DNA of 64,000 nt from Burkholderia sp. IMCC1007 (GTDB taxonomy: Bacteria; Pseudomonadota; Gammaproteobacteria; Burkholderiales; Burkholderiaceae). The translations under genes were made by a program, and so were the position numbers. Of this stretch, positions 1 through 10,379 are shown piece after piece; position 1 is the first letter of the stretch; every line of letters begins with the position of its first letter. The notes under the pieces were generated by a model. The model was not told the origin of the DNA. It did not search any database and saw nothing but the letters and a program-made list of their open reading frames with translations. The DNA lies in NCBI RefSeq assembly GCF_027257875.1, contig NZ_JAPVQY010000012.1, positions 1 to 64,000 on the forward strand. Reading direction: 5' to 3'.

Positions 1-1
1 C

Positions 2-1219
2 GCAGCGGCCAGCGCGGCGTCCGGCGCCGCCGCGAGCGGCGGCGGTGGCGGTCATCGCGGCCGCGGCGGCCCCGCGGCGATGGCGAACGTGCCGCAGCCC
101 GTGTCGGTCGCGACCGCGACGCAAGGCGAGATGCCGATCGTGCTGTCCGCGCTCGGCACCGTGACACCGCTCGCGAACGTCACGGTCAAGACGCAGTTGT
201 CGGGCTACCTGCAGTCGGTCGCGTTCCAGGAAGGCCAGATCGTCAAGAAGGGCGACCTGCTCGCGCAGATCGACCCGCGCCCGTACCAGGTCGCGCTCGA
301 GAACGCCGAAGGCACGCATGCGCGCGACGCGGCGCTGCTAGCGACGGCCCGCCTCGACCTGAAGCGCTACCAGACGCTGCTGTCGCAGGACTCGATCGCG
401 TCGCAAACCGTCGATACGCAGGCGTCGCTCGTCAAGCAGTACGAAGGCGCGGTGAAGACCGACCAGGCCGCGATCGATTCCGCGAAGCTCAACCTCACGT
501 ATGCGCGCATCACGGCGCCGGTGTCGGGCCGCGTCGGCCTGCGCCAGGTCGACGCCGGCAACTACGTGACGCCGGGCGACACCAACGGGATCGTCGTGAT
601 CACGCAGTTGCAGCCGATGAGCGTGATCTTCACGACGTCGGAAGACAACCTGCCGCAAATCCTCAAGCAGGTGAACGCGGGTCAGAAGCTGTCGGTCACC
701 GCGTACAACCGCAACAACACGGTGCCGCTTGAAACCGGTTCGCTCGCCACGCTCGACAACCAGATCGATACCAGCACCGGCACCGTCAAGCTGCGCGCGA
801 CCTTCGATAACAAGAGCGGGCTGCTGTTCCCGAATCAGTTCGTCAACACGCGGCTGCTCGTCGACGTGCTGCGCAATGCGACGATCGTGCCGACGTCCGC
901 CGTGCTGACGGGCTCGATCGGCCAGTTCGTGTACATCGTGAAGCCCGACAACACGGTGACGGTGCGCAAGGTCACGGCCGGCCCGGTCGACGGCGAGCGC
1001 ACGAGCATCGCGAGCGGCGTCGCGGTCGGCGAGCGCGTCGTCACCGACGGTTCCGACCGCCTGCGCGAAGGCGCGAAGGTGACGATCCCGGCCGACAAGC
1101 CGAAAGGCGCTTCCGGCGCGCATGGCGCCGCGGCGGCGTCGGGCGCGTCGGGCGCGGCCGGCCACCACGGCGGTCACAAGCACGGCGCGTCGCAGGCCGC
1201 GGCCCCCGCGGCCCAGTAA
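2..1219 (+). CDS. mdtA: RND efflux periplasmic adaptor (MdtA/MuxA type), 5' end missing
   Basis: Membrane fusion protein linking an inner-membrane RND pump to an outer-membrane channel. The frame is open to the left edge, so the start lies outside the window; 405 codons are visible, close to the usual family length. The lipoyl half-motif GQIVKKGDLLAQIDPRPY, a coiled-coil hairpin and the second half-motif ARITAPVSGRVGLRQVDAGN are all present, followed by the beta-barrel part. The visible N-terminal stretch is Ala/Gly-rich with a GGGGGHRGRGG run, and the C-terminus is an Ala/His/Gly tail (HHGGHKHG); both are probably disordered. The stop is 15 nt before the next pump gene, so the three genes form one operon. 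No outer-membrane channel gene follows, so the pump probably borrows one encoded elsewhere. Confidence 0.93.
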   Translation, partial: AAASAASGAAASGGGGGHRGRGGPAAMANVPQPVSVATATQGEMPIVLSALGTVTPLANVTVKTQLSGYLQSVAFQEGQIVKKGDLLAQIDPRPYQVALENAEGTHARDAALLATARLDLKRYQTLLSQDSIASQTVDTQASLVKQYEGAVKTDQAAIDSAKLNLTYARITAPVSGRVGLRQVDAGNYVTPGDTNGIVVITQLQPMSVIFTTSEDNLPQILKQVNAGQKLSVTAYNRNNTVPLETGSLATLDNQIDTSTGTVKLRATFDNKSGLLFPNQFVNTRLLVDVLRNATIVPTSAVLTGSIGQFVYIVKPDNTVTVRKVTAGPVDGERTSIASGVAVGERVVTDGSDRLREGAKVTIPADKPKGASGAHGAAAASGASGAAGHHGGHKHGASQAAAPAAQ

Positions 1220-1234
1220 CGCGCGGGCCGCTCG

Positions 1235-4200
1235 ATGAATCCATCCCGCCTCTTCATTCTCCGGCCGGTCGGCACCGCCCTCCTGATGGCGGCGATCATG
1301 CTGGCCGGTATCGTCGCGCTGCGCTTCCTGCCGCTCGCCGCGCTGCCCGAAGTCGACTACCCGACGATCCAGGTCCAGACCTTCTACCCGGGCGCGAGCC
1401 CGGAGGTGATGACGTCGTCGGTCACCGCGCCGCTGGAGCGGCAGTTCGGCCAGATGCCGTCGCTGAACCAGATGTCGTCGCAAAGCTCGGCCGGCGCATC
1501 GGTGATCACGCTGCAGTTCTCGCTCGACCTGCCGCTCGACATCGCCGAACAGGAAGTGCAGGCCGCGATCAACGCGGCCGGCAACCTGCTGCCGTCCGAC
1601 CTCCCCGCCCCGCCGATCTATGCCAAGGTGAACCCGGCCGACGCGCCGGTGCTCACGCTCGCGATCACGTCGAAGACCTTGCCGCTCACGCAGGTGCAGG
1701 ACCTGGCCGACACGCGCCTCGCGATGAAGATCTCGCAGATCGCGGGCGTCGGCCTCGTGAGCCTGTCGGGCGGCAACCGGCCGGCCGTGCGGATCCAGGC
1801 GAACCCGACCGCGCTCGCGCAGTACGGGATGAACCTCGACGATCTGCGCACGACGATCTCGAACCTGAACGTGAACACGCCGAAGGGCAATTTCGACGGC
1901 CCGACGCGCGCGTACACGATCAACGCGAACGACCAGCTGACGAGCGCCGACCAGTACAACAGCGCCGTCGTCGCGTACAAGAACGGCCGCCCGGTGATGC
2001 TGACCGACGTCGCGAAGGTCGTCGCCGGCTCGGAGAACACCAAGCTCGGCGCGTGGGTGAACTCGGAGCCCGCGATCATCCTGAACGTACAGCGCCAGCC
2101 GGGCGCGAACGTGATCGCGACCGTCGACGCGATCAAGGCACAGTTGCCGAAGCTGCAGGAAACGCTGCCCGCGGCGCTCGACGTGCAGATCGTCACCGAT
2201 CGCACGACGATGATCCGCGCGGCCGTGCGCGACGTGCAGTTCGAGCTGCTGCTCGCCGTCGCGCTGGTCGTGCTGGTGATGTACCTGTTCCTCGCGAACA
2301 TCTATGCGACGATCATCCCGAGCCTCTCCGTGCCGCTGTCGCTGATCGGCACGCTCGCGGTGATGTACCTGGCCGGCTTCTCGCTGAACAACCTGTCGCT
2401 GATGGCGCTCACCATCGCGACCGGCTTCGTCGTCGACGATGCGATCGTGATGATCGAGAACATCGCGCGCTACGTCGAGGAAGGCGACACCGGCCTCGAG
2501 GCCGCGCTGAAGGGCTCGCGGCAGATCGGCTTCACGATCATCTCGCTGACGGTGTCGCTGATCGCGGTGCTGATCCCGCTGCTGTTCATGGGCGACGTGG
2601 TCGGCCGCCTGTTCCACGAATTCGCGATCACGCTCGCGGTGACGATCGTGATCTCGGCGATCGTGTCGCTCACGCTGGTGCCGATGATGTGCGCGAAGCT
2701 GCTGCGCCATTCGCCGCCGCCCGAGAGCCACCGCTTCGAGGCGCGCGTGCACAGCGCGATCGACTGGGTGATCGCGCGCTACGGGGTCGCGCTCGAATGG
2801 GTGCTGAACCGCCAGCGCTCGACGCTCGTCGTCGCGCTGCTGACGCTCGCGCTGACCGCGCTGCTCTACGTGTACGTGCCGAAGGGCTTCTTCCCCGCGC
2901 AGGATACCGGCGTGATCCAGGCGATCACGCAGGCGCCGCAGTCCATTTCGTACGGCGCGATGGCCGAACGCCAGCAGGCGCTCGCGGCCGAGATCCTGAA
3001 GGATCCGAACGTGGCGAGCCTCACGTCGTTCATCGGCGTCGACGGCAGCAACATCACGCTGAACAGCGGCCGGATGCTGATCAACCTGAAGGCGCGCGAC
3101 GAGCGTTCCGAAACCGCCGCGCAGATCATCCGCGACCTGCAGCAGCGCGTCGCGAACGTGACGGGCATCTCGCTGTTCATGCAGTCGGTGCAGGATCTGA
3201 CGATCGACTCGACCGTGAGCCCGACGCAGTATCAGTTCATGCTGACGAGCCCGAACCAGGACGAGTTCTCGACCTGGGTGCCGAAGCTCGTCGCGCGGCT
3301 GCAGCAGGAACCGGCGCTCGCCGACGTCGCGACCGATCTGCAGAGCAACGGCCAGTCGGTCTACATCGAGATCGACCGCGCGAGTGCCGCGCGCTTCGGC
3401 ATCACGCCGGCGACCGTCGACAACGCGCTGTACGACGCGTTCGGCCAGCGCATCGTGTCGACGATCTTCACGCAGTCGAACCAGTACCGCGTGATTCTCG
3501 AGTCCGAGCCCAAGGAGCAGCACTACGCCGAATCGCTGAACGACATCCACCTGCCGTCGGCGGGCGGCGGCCAGGTGCCGCTGTCGTCGATCGCGTCGTT
3601 CCACGAACGGCCGTCGCCGCTGCTGGTCTCGCACCTGTCGCAGTTCCCGTCGACGACGATCTCGTTCAACCTCGCGCCGGGCGCATCGCTCGGCGAAGCC
3701 GTGAAGGCGATCGACGCCGCCGAGAAGGACATCGGCCTGCCCGGCTCGTTCCAGACCCGCTTCCAGGGCGCGGCGCTCGCGTTCCAGGCGTCGCTGTCGA
3801 ACCAGCTGTTCCTGATCCTCGCGGCCGTCGTCACGATGTACATCGTGCTCGGCGTGCTGTACGAGAGCTACATCCACCCGATCACGATCCTGTCGACGCT
3901 GCCGTCCGCCGGCGTCGGCGCGCTGCTCGCGCTGATGATCACCGGGCACGACCTCGACATCATCGGGATCATCGGGATCGTGCTGCTGATCGGCATCGTG
4001 AAGAAGAACGCGATCATGATGATCGACTTTGCGCTCGAGGCCGAACGCGTCGAAGGCAAGCCGCCGCGCGAGGCGATCTACCAGGCGTGCCTGCTGCGCT
4101 TTAGACCGATCCTGATGACGACGCTCGCCGCACTGCTCGGCGCGGTGCCGCTGATCTTCGGCGCCGGCGCGGGCTCCGAGCTGCGCCAGCCGCTCGGGAT

Positions 4201-4354
4201 CGCGATCGCGGGCGGCCTGGTCGTGTCGCAGGTGCTGACGCTGTTCACGACGCCGGTGATCTATCTCGGCTTCGACAGCGTCGCGCGCCGCGTGCGCGGC
4301 TGGTTCGAACGGCACGGCCCGGGCGCCGACGCCGGCAGGCACACGGGCGCATAA
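1235..4354 (+). CDS. mdtB: RND multidrug efflux permease, MdtB-like
   Basis: Inner-membrane proton-driven drug pump of the AcrB/HAE1 superfamily, MdtB branch. At 1039 residues it has the normal family length. The N-terminus ([14 protein letters not shown]) leads into TM1. Two large periplasmic porter domains separate the TM blocks. The proton-relay Asp pair in TM4 is present at about residues 401-402 ([13 protein letters not shown]), and the TM10 lysine lies in [14 protein letters not shown]. It lies between the adaptor gene and a second, non-identical pump gene. In enterobacterial MdtBC and Pseudomonas MuxBC the two pump proteins assemble as a heterotrimer, so this one is unlikely to work alone. 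Known substrates of such pumps include bile salts, novobiocin and some beta-lactams; those of this copy cannot be read from sequence. Confidence 0.95.
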   Translation: MNPSRLFILRPVGTALLMAAIMLAGIVALRFLPLAALPEVDYPTIQVQTFYPGASPEVMTSSVTAPLERQFGQMPSLNQMSSQSSAGASVITLQFSLDLPLDIAEQEVQAAINAAGNLLPSDLPAPPIYAKVNPADAPVLTLAITSKTLPLTQVQDLADTRLAMKISQIAGVGLVSLSGGNRPAVRIQANPTALAQYGMNLDDLRTTISNLNVNTPKGNFDGPTRAYTINANDQLTSADQYNSAVVAYKNGRPVMLTDVAKVVAGSENTKLGAWVNSEPAIILNVQRQPGANVIATVDAIKAQLPKLQETLPAALDVQIVTDRTTMIRAAVRDVQFELLLAVALVVLVMYLFLANIYATIIPSLSVPLSLIGTLAVMYLAGFSLNNLSLMALTIATGFVVDDAIVMIENIARYVEEGDTGLEAALKGSRQIGFTIISLTVSLIAVLIPLLFMGDVVGRLFHEFAITLAVTIVISAIVSLTLVPMMCAKLLRHSPPPESHRFEARVHSAIDWVIARYGVALEWVLNRQRSTLVVALLTLALTALLYVYVPKGFFPAQDTGVIQAITQAPQSISYGAMAERQQALAAEILKDPNVASLTSFIGVDGSNITLNSGRMLINLKARDERSETAAQIIRDLQQRVANVTGISLFMQSVQDLTIDSTVSPTQYQFMLTSPNQDEFSTWVPKLVARLQQEPALADVATDLQSNGQSVYIEIDRASAARFGITPATVDNALYDAFGQRIVSTIFTQSNQYRVILESEPKEQHYAESLNDIHLPSAGGGQVPLSSIASFHERPSPLLVSHLSQFPSTTISFNLAPGASLGEAVKAIDAAEKDIGLPGSFQTRFQGAALAFQASLSNQLFLILAAVVTMYIVLGVLYESYIHPITILSTLPSAGVGALLALMITGHDLDIIGIIGIVLLIGIVKKNAIMMIDFALEAERVEGKPPREAIYQACLLRFRPILMTTLAALLGAVPLIFGAGAGSELRQPLGIAIAGGLVVSQVLTLFTTPVIYLGFDSVARRVRGWFERHGPGADAGRHTGA

Positions 4355-4357
4355 GCC

Positions 4358-7300
4358 ATGAACCTGTCGCGCCCCTTCATCACCCGCCCCGTCGCGACGA
4401 CGCTGCTCGCGCTCGGCGTCGCGCTCGCCGGCCTGTTCGCGTTCATCAGGCTGCCGGTGTCGCCGCTGCCGCAGGTCGACTTCCCGACCATCTCCGTGCA
4501 GGCGTCGCTGCCCGGCGCGAGCCCGGAGACGGTCGCGACCAGCGTGACGAGCCCGCTCGAGCGGCACCTCGGCTCGATCGCCGACGTCAGCGAAATGACG
4601 TCGACCAGCACCGTCGGCAACGCGCGGATCATCCTGCAGTTCGGGCTGAACCGCGACATCGACGGCGCCGCGCGCGACGTGCAGGCGGCAATCAACGCCG
4701 CGCGCGCCGACCTGCCCGCATCGCTGAAGAGCAACCCGACGTACCGCAAGGTCAACCCGGCCGATTCGCCGATCATGATCGTGTCGCTCACGTCGGAAAC
4801 GTCGTCGCCCGCGAAGCTGTACGACGCCGCGTCGACGGTGCTGCAGCAGTCGCTGTCGCAGATCGACGGGATCGGCCAGGTGTCGGTGAGCGGCTCCGCG
4901 AACCCGGCCGTGCGCGTCGAGCTGCAGCCGCAGGCGCTGTTCCACTACGGGATCGGCCTCGAGGACGTGCGCGCGGCACTGGCTTCCGCGAACGCGAATG
5001 CGCCGAAGGGCGCGATCGAATTCGGCCCGCAGCGCTACCAGCTCTATACGAACGACCAGGCGTCCCAGGCGTCGCAATACCGCGACCTCGTCGTCGCGTA
5101 CCGCAACGGTTCGGCCGTGCGGCTGTCGGATCTGTCCGACGTCGTCGACTCGGTCGAGGACCTGCGCAACCTCGGCCTGTCGAACGGCAAGCGCGCGGTG
5201 CTCGTGATCCTCTACCGTTCGCCGGGCGCCAACATCATCGAGACGATCGACCGCGTGCGCGCGGCGCTGCCGCAGCTCACCGCGTCGCTGCCGGCCGACA
5301 TCACGGTCACGCCGGTGCTCGACCGCTCGACCACGATCCGCGCGTCGCTGAAGGACACCGAGCGCACGCTGCTGATCGCGGTCAGCCTGGTCGTGATGGT
5401 GGTGTTCCTGTTCCTGCGCAACTGGCGCGCGACGCTGATCCCGAGCGTCGCGGTGCCGATCTCGATCATCGGCACGTTCGGCGCGATGTACCTGCTCGGC
5501 TTCTCGATCGACAACCTGTCGCTGATGGCGCTGATCGTTGCGACCGGCTTCGTCGTCGACGATGCGATCGTCGTGCTCGAGAACATCACGCGCCACATCG
5601 AGAACGGCAAGCCGAGGATGCAGGCCGCGTTCGACGGCGCGCGCGAGGTCGGCTTCACCGTGCTGTCGATGAGCATTTCGCTCGTCGCGGTGTTCCTGCC
5701 GATCCTGCTGATGGGCGGCATCGTCGGGCGCCTGTTCCGCGAGTTCGCGCTGACGCTGTCGCTCGCGATCGCCGTGTCGCTCGCGGTGTCGCTCACGGTC
5801 ACGCCGATGATGTGCGCGCGCCTGCTGCGCGAGCCGCACGAGGCCGAGCACGAAGGCCGCTTCGGCCGCTTCCTCGAGCGCGGCTTCGCGCGGATGCAGC
5901 GCGGCTACGAGCGCTCGCTGTCGTGGGCGCTGCGCCGGCCGCTGCTGATCCTGCTGATCCTGTTCGCGACGATCGGGCTGAACGTCTACCTGTATATCGT
6001 CGTGCCGAAGGGCTTTTTCCCGCAGCAGGACACCGGGCTGATGATCGGCGGCATTCGGGCCGACCAGTCCACGTCGTTCCAGGCGATGAAGCAGAAGTTC
6101 TCCGAGATGATGCGGATCGTGCAGGCCAACCCGAACGTGCAGAGCGTCGCGGGCTTCACCGGCGGCACGCAGACCAACTCCGGCTTCATGTTCGTGATGC
6201 TGAAGGATCGTACGCAGCGCAAGCTGTCCGCCGACCAGGTGATCCAGCAGCTGCGCAGGCCGCTGGCGGACGTCGCGGGCGCGAGCACGTTCCTGCAGGC
6301 CGCGCAGGACATTCGCGTGGGCGGCCGGCAGAGCAACGCGCAGTATCAGTTCACGCTGCTCGGCGATTCGACGGCCGATCTGTACAAATGGGGGCCGCTG
6401 CTGACCGAGGCGCTGCAAAAGCGCCCCGAGCTGACCGACGTGAACTCCGACCAGCAGCAAGGCGGCATGGAGGCGATGGTGACGATCGACCGCGCGACCG
6501 CCGCGCGGTTCGGCATCAAGCCCTCGCAGATCGACAACACACTGTACGACGCGTTCGGCCAGCGCCAGGTCTCGACGATCTACAACCCGCTGAACCAGTA
6601 CCACGTCGTGATGGAAGTCGCGCCGCAATACTGGCAGAGCCCGCAGATGCTGAACCAGGTATGGATCAGCACGTCGGGCGGCAGCGCGAACGGCTCGCAG
6701 ACCACCAATGCCGCCGCCGGCACCTTCGTCGCGACGTCGGCCGGCCGGTCGAGCGCCGGCACGGCCGCCACCAGCGCCGCGGCGATCGCATCCGATTCCG
6801 CGCGCAACCAGGCGCTGAACTCGATCGCGTCGAGCGGCAAGTCGAGCGCGTCGGCGGGCGCATCGGTGTCGACGTCGAAGTCGACCATGATCCCGCTGTC
6901 GGCGATCGCGACGTTCGGGCCGAGCACGACGCCGCTGTCGGTCAACCATCAGGGGCTGTTCGTCGCGACGACGATCTCGTTCAACCTGCCGCCGGGCGTG
7001 TCGCTGTCGCAGGCGACCCAGATCATCTATCAGACGATGGCGCAGATCGGCGTGCCGCCGACGATCGTCGGCAGCTTCCAGGGCACCGCGCAGGCGTTCC
7101 AGCAGTCGCTGAACAACCAGCCGATCCTGATCCTCGCGGCGCTGCTGGCCGTCTACATCGTGCTCGGGATCCTGTACGAGAGCTACATCCACCCGATCAC
7201 GATCCTGTCGACGCTGCCGTCGGCCGGCGTCGGTGCGCTGCTCGCGCTGCTGCTGTTCAAGACCGAGTTCAGCATCATCGCGCTGATCGGCGTGATCCTG

Positions 7301-7666
7301 TTGATCGGTATCGTGAAGAAGAACGCGATCATGATGGTCGACTTCGCGATCGACCAGACGCGCAACGGCCACAAGTCGTCGCTCGAAGCGATCCACGAGG
7401 CGTGCCTGCTGCGCTTCCGGCCGATCATGATGACGACGATGGCGGCGCTCCTCGGCGCGCTGCCGCTCGCGTTCGGTCACGGCGACGGCGCCGAGCTGCG
7501 CGCGCCGCTCGGGATCGCGATCGCGGGCGGCCTGGTCATGTCGCAGGTGCTGACGCTCTATACGACGCCGGTCGTCTATCTGTACATGGACCGCCTGCGC
7601 GTGTGGAGCGAGAAGCGCCGCAACCGCCGCGGCAATTCGGGCGGCCCGGCGGTGGCCGGCGAGTAA
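4358..7666 (+). CDS. mdtC: RND multidrug efflux permease, MdtC-like, with an extra low-complexity insert
   Basis: Second RND pump subunit, starting 3 nt after the mdtB stop. It has 1102 residues, about 70 more than typical MdtC. Catalytic features match MdtB: Asp pair at about residues 401-402 ([13 protein letters not shown]) and a TM10 lysine ([14 protein letters not shown]). The extra length is one block at about residues 773-843, almost entirely Ser, Ala, Gly, Thr and Asn. It sits between [20 protein letters not shown] landmarks, where MdtB has only a short Ala-Gly-Gly turn in the second periplasmic loop (docking/porter region). The insert is in frame and GC-rich like its surroundings, so it is unlikely to be a sequencing error. 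The gene ends the operon; no outer-membrane factor or regulator follows on this strand. Confidence 0.94.
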   Translation: MNLSRPFITRPVATTLLALGVALAGLFAFIRLPVSPLPQVDFPTISVQASLPGASPETVATSVTSPLERHLGSIADVSEMTSTSTVGNARIILQFGLNRDIDGAARDVQAAINAARADLPASLKSNPTYRKVNPADSPIMIVSLTSETSSPAKLYDAASTVLQQSLSQIDGIGQVSVSGSANPAVRVELQPQALFHYGIGLEDVRAALASANANAPKGAIEFGPQRYQLYTNDQASQASQYRDLVVAYRNGSAVRLSDLSDVVDSVEDLRNLGLSNGKRAVLVILYRSPGANIIETIDRVRAALPQLTASLPADITVTPVLDRSTTIRASLKDTERTLLIAVSLVVMVVFLFLRNWRATLIPSVAVPISIIGTFGAMYLLGFSIDNLSLMALIVATGFVVDDAIVVLENITRHIENGKPRMQAAFDGAREVGFTVLSMSISLVAVFLPILLMGGIVGRLFREFALTLSLAIAVSLAVSLTVTPMMCARLLREPHEAEHEGRFGRFLERGFARMQRGYERSLSWALRRPLLILLILFATIGLNVYLYIVVPKGFFPQQDTGLMIGGIRADQSTSFQAMKQKFSEMMRIVQANPNVQSVAGFTGGTQTNSGFMFVMLKDRTQRKLSADQVIQQLRRPLADVAGASTFLQAAQDIRVGGRQSNAQYQFTLLGDSTADLYKWGPLLTEALQKRPELTDVNSDQQQGGMEAMVTIDRATAARFGIKPSQIDNTLYDAFGQRQVSTIYNPLNQYHVVMEVAPQYWQSPQMLNQVWISTSGGSANGSQTTNAAAGTFVATSAGRSSAGTAATSAAAIASDSARNQALNSIASSGKSSASAGASVSTSKSTMIPLSAIATFGPSTTPLSVNHQGLFVATTISFNLPPGVSLSQATQIIYQTMAQIGVPPTIVGSFQGTAQAFQQSLNNQPILILAALLAVYIVLGILYESYIHPITILSTLPSAGVGALLALLLFKTEFSIIALIGVILLIGIVKKNAIMMVDFAIDQTRNGHKSSLEAIHEACLLRFRPIMMTTMAALLGALPLAFGHGDGAELRAPLGIAIAGGLVMSQVLTLYTTPVVYLYMDRLRVWSEKRRNRRGNSGGPAVAGE

Positions 7667-7704
7667 CGGCAGGCGGCCGGATACGGGGCGGCGGGGGGTG
7701 CGCT

Positions 7705-7869
7705 CTATGCTCCCGGTCCCAGCCGGGCGGCACCGGACGGGCGCGGCGCGCCGAGCCGGGTCGCGAGCGCGGCGGCGGTCGCGAGCGGCTGCCCTGCCGC
7801 GACCGCTTCGAGTATCGCTGGCCCGCGGGCAAGCGCCGGCACCCGATAGCGCGCCGCGTCGTCATCCAT
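7705..7869 (-). pseudogene. Relic of an IclR-family regulator (N-terminal helix-turn-helix only)
   Basis: Reading leftward from an ATG at 7869 gives about 54 residues beginning MDDDAARYRVPALARGPAIL. This resembles the start of IclR-type winged-helix regulators, where a VPALxRAxxIL segment is followed by an Ala/Leu-rich helix and a recognition helix of the form LAxRLGxPRS; here ATRLGAPRPSGAARL. The frame then stops, and the converging mdtC stop is only 38 bp away, so there is no room for the effector domain. I see this as a decayed fragment of a regulator, perhaps one that once controlled a neighbour. It could also be chance similarity in GC-rich DNA, since only about 45 residues support it. 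Confidence 0.45.
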
Positions 7870-8081
7870 GTCGTGCGAGGTCGTACAGATCCTGTATCTT
7901 CGCGGCGCAAAAAGCCGCGCCAATGACCTTTGCTGCCGAAGAAGTAGCCGATCGTCCAGATCGTTTCAGCCGACGAATCGCGCTCGGGCGCCGCGTTTGC
8001 AGCGCACCTGGCTTGCACGCCGGCGACGATCCGCTATCGTGTGTCCATGCGCAACCTCGCGCCCGTTCCCGGGGACCCGCC

Positions 8082-8465
8082 ATGAATGTCCAGCTGAACC
8101 ATACGATCGTCTGGTGCCGCGACAAGCACGCGTCGAGCCGCTTTCTCATCGAGTTGCTGGAACTGCCGCCGCCGACGCCGTTCGGCGCGATGCTGGTCGT
8201 CCAGCTCGACAACGGCGTGTCGCTCGACTTCTACGAAAAGGACGCGGAGATCGCGGCGCAACACTACGCGTTCCTGACCGACGAAGCGGGCTTCGATCGC
8301 GTGTACGCGCGGATTCGCGAGCGGGGCCTGCCGCACTGGGCCGATCCGGCGAAGCGACAGCCTGATGATATCTACCGCCACAACGGCGGTCGCGGCGTGT
8401 ATTTCGACGATCCGGACGGTCATTTCCTCGAAGTGATGACGCGCCCGTACGCGCTGAACGGATAA
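8082..8465 (+). CDS. VOC-superfamily (glyoxalase/bleomycin-resistance fold) protein
   Basis: A 127-residue single VOC domain, the normal size for one beta-alpha-beta-beta-beta repeat pair. It opens with QLNHTIVWCRDKHASSRFL, the usual first strand and helix in which a metal ligand His occurs, and ends with YFDDPDGHFLEVMTRPY, the canonical PDGHxxE closing strand with the second metal ligand Glu. The start at 8082 is preferred because the domain begins immediately there; the frame is open further upstream but shows no family similarity. Family members include glyoxalase I, dioxygenases and fosfomycin or bleomycin resistance proteins; the substrate is not predictable. It stands alone and converges on the next gene. 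Confidence 0.85.
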   Translation: MNVQLNHTIVWCRDKHASSRFLIELLELPPPTPFGAMLVVQLDNGVSLDFYEKDAEIAAQHYAFLTDEAGFDRVYARIRERGLPHWADPAKRQPDDIYRHNGGRGVYFDDPDGHFLEVMTRPYALNG

Positions 8466-8546
8466 CGGCGCGTCGGCCGGCATTGCACCGGCCGGCGCTT
8501 CGGCGCGGGCGGCGCCCCGAGTCGGGCACCGCCCGGCCAGCCGCCG

Positions 8547-10115
8547 TTATTCGGCGGCCGCCGCCGTCTTGCGCGGACGGCGCGCGCGCGTGGCCGTCTT
8601 GCGGGTCGGCTTCTTCGGCTTGGCATCGGCTGGCGCGTCGCCGGTCGATTCCCGGGCCGCTTCACCACCCGATGCACGTGCCGATTCAACGGCCGATTCG
8701 ACCGGCGCAGCTTCATGCGACGGCTGCGCGGCTGCGCCCGACCCGGCGAACTCGCCGGCCGACGGCGTCACGTGCTGCGCCGCGGGGTGGCGATCGTCGC
8801 TGTGCTCGGCGTCGCGATGCGTCGCTTCCGCATGCTTGGTGTCCGCATGCTTGTCGCTGCCGTGCTTCGCGCCGCCGTGCGCTGCATCGTCCGGCTTCGC
8901 CGCCGCATGACGGCCGGCACCCTTCGCATCTCCGCCCTTCTTCACGCCGGCCTTCTTCGCCGCGCTATTGCGAGCGCGCTTGCGGCCGTCCTTCGCATCG
9001 CCGTGGGTGTCCGTCGCCTCGACCGCGTCGGGCGCTTCAACCGCGCCAGCCGCTTCGGCCGCCTCAACCGCTTCCGCGCGCACGTTCGCCGTTTCGGTCG
9101 TCACGTCGATCACGGCCGTTTCCTGCGCGTCGACGTGTTCGCTTTCCTGCACGGCCGCGGCCGCGTGGCCCCGCTGGCCGCGACGCCGCGGCTCGCGCGC
9201 GGCCGGCGCCGACGCCGGCTCCGCATGACGCGCGCCCTGTCCGTGATGGCCGCCAGCCGTGTCGCGCGCGGCCGACACCTGTTCCGCTGCTGCCGCGTGG
9301 CGCGGCCGCGACACGAACGCGCCGGACTTGTCGTCGCGCCCCACTTCGAGCAGGCCGCGCGCCTGCGCTTCGTCGAGCAGGTTGCCGAACGCGCGGAAAC
9401 CGTAATACGACTCGTTGAAATCCGGCTTGCGGCGCTTGATCGCGCTCTTGAGCACCGACGCCCAGATCTTGCCGACGTCGTCGCGCTCCGACGCGAGCGC
9501 ATCGAATGTCTCGACCGCCAGCGCGATCGCCTCGGTCCGGCGTGCTTCGATCTCGGGCTTGCGCGACGGTTCGTCGGGCCGCTTCGCGCCGCCGTTGCCG
9601 GTGCGCTGCTGTTCGCGCTTGGCCAGCGCGCGCTGCTGCTCGCGCACCAGATCGTCGTAGAAAATGAATTCGTCGCAGTTCGCGACCAGCAGGTCCGACG
9701 TCGACTTCTTCACGCCGACGCCGATCACCTTCTTCGCGTTCTCGCGCAGCTTCGACACGAGCGGCGAGAAATCCGAGTCGCCGCTGATGATCACGAACGT
9801 ATCGACGTGCGACTTCGTGTAGCAGAGATCGAGCGCGTCGACCACGAGCCGGATGTCGGCCGAATTCTTGCCCGACTGGCGCACGTGCGGGATCTCGATC
9901 AGCTCGAAGCTCGCCTCGTGCATCGACGCCTTGAAGCCCTTGTAGCGCTCCCAGTCGCAATAGGCCTTCTTCACGACGATGCTGCCCTTCAACAGCAGGC
10001 GCTCCAGCACGGGCTTGATGTCGAATTTCTCGTACTTCGCGTCGCGCACGCCGAGCGCGACGTTCTCGAAGTCGCAGAACACGGCCATGCTGATGTTGTC
10101 CAGGGGTAATGCCAT
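8547..10115 (-). CDS. NYN domain-LOTUS (OST-HTH) protein with a long basic, low-complexity tail
   Basis: Predicted RNA-binding or RNA-cleaving protein of 522 residues. Residues about 8-160 form a NYN (PIN-like, LabA/DUF88) domain: AVFCDFENVALG carries the first acidic residues, KNSADIRLVVDALDL the middle Asp, and ISGDSDFSPLVSKLRE the GDSDF acidic motif. All metal-ligand Asp positions look intact. Residues about 205-290 match an OST-HTH/LOTUS winged helix (WASVLKSAIKRRKPDFNESYYGFRAFGNLL). The last ~230 residues are low complexity, with Ala/Glu stretches, a His-rich stretch (HGGAKHGSDKHADTKHAE) and a histone-H1-like end (KKPTRKTATRARRPRKTA). This NYN-LOTUS order is known across bacteria and in animal MARF1-like proteins; the bacterial role is unproven. 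It is divergent from the SDR gene, so it is probably monocistronic. Confidence 0.88.
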   Translation of the reverse strand: MALPLDNISMAVFCDFENVALGVRDAKYEKFDIKPVLERLLLKGSIVVKKAYCDWERYKGFKASMHEASFELIEIPHVRQSGKNSADIRLVVDALDLCYTKSHVDTFVIISGDSDFSPLVSKLRENAKKVIGVGVKKSTSDLLVANCDEFIFYDDLVREQQRALAKREQQRTGNGGAKRPDEPSRKPEIEARRTEAIALAVETFDALASERDDVGKIWASVLKSAIKRRKPDFNESYYGFRAFGNLLDEAQARGLLEVGRDDKSGAFVSRPRHAAAAEQVSAARDTAGGHHGQGARHAEPASAPAAREPRRRGQRGHAAAAVQESEHVDAQETAVIDVTTETANVRAEAVEAAEAAGAVEAPDAVEATDTHGDAKDGRKRARNSAAKKAGVKKGGDAKGAGRHAAAKPDDAAHGGAKHGSDKHADTKHAEATHRDAEHSDDRHPAAQHVTPSAGEFAGSGAAAQPSHEAAPVESAVESARASGGEAARESTGDAPADAKPKKPTRKTATRARRPRKTAAAAE

Positions 10116-10379
10116 GTGTACTCCAACCGGTTGGTCGCCGCGTTGCCTTCACGAGCGGCGAAAAATGCATCGCGCACATGATAGCCGGTCGGCGGGTCGA
10201 TCCCGCAATCATCCGTGCGCGGGGACGGTGCAACGGCGGGCCCCGTCGAGCCACACTGACCGGCCGCATCGGGTGCGGCCCTTAATACCTGCGCGCTGTC
10301 CGCCCAAATCGACATACACTTGAGTATCAGTCGTCCGTCCCTATCTGGAAGGATGACGCATCGACCAAGGAGCGCTTTC

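Noticed and set aside
338..7480. A 7-kb open frame on the strand opposite the RND operon
   Set aside because: High-GC antisense shadow. Its translation is Arg/Asp/His-rich with no domain, and the opposite strand codes for three well-conserved pump proteins.
10262..10280. GGCCGCA-TCGGG-TGCGGCC hairpin upstream of the SDR gene
   Set aside because: It lies between divergent genes with no T-run and no upstream gene to terminate, so it could be chance in 67% GC DNA.
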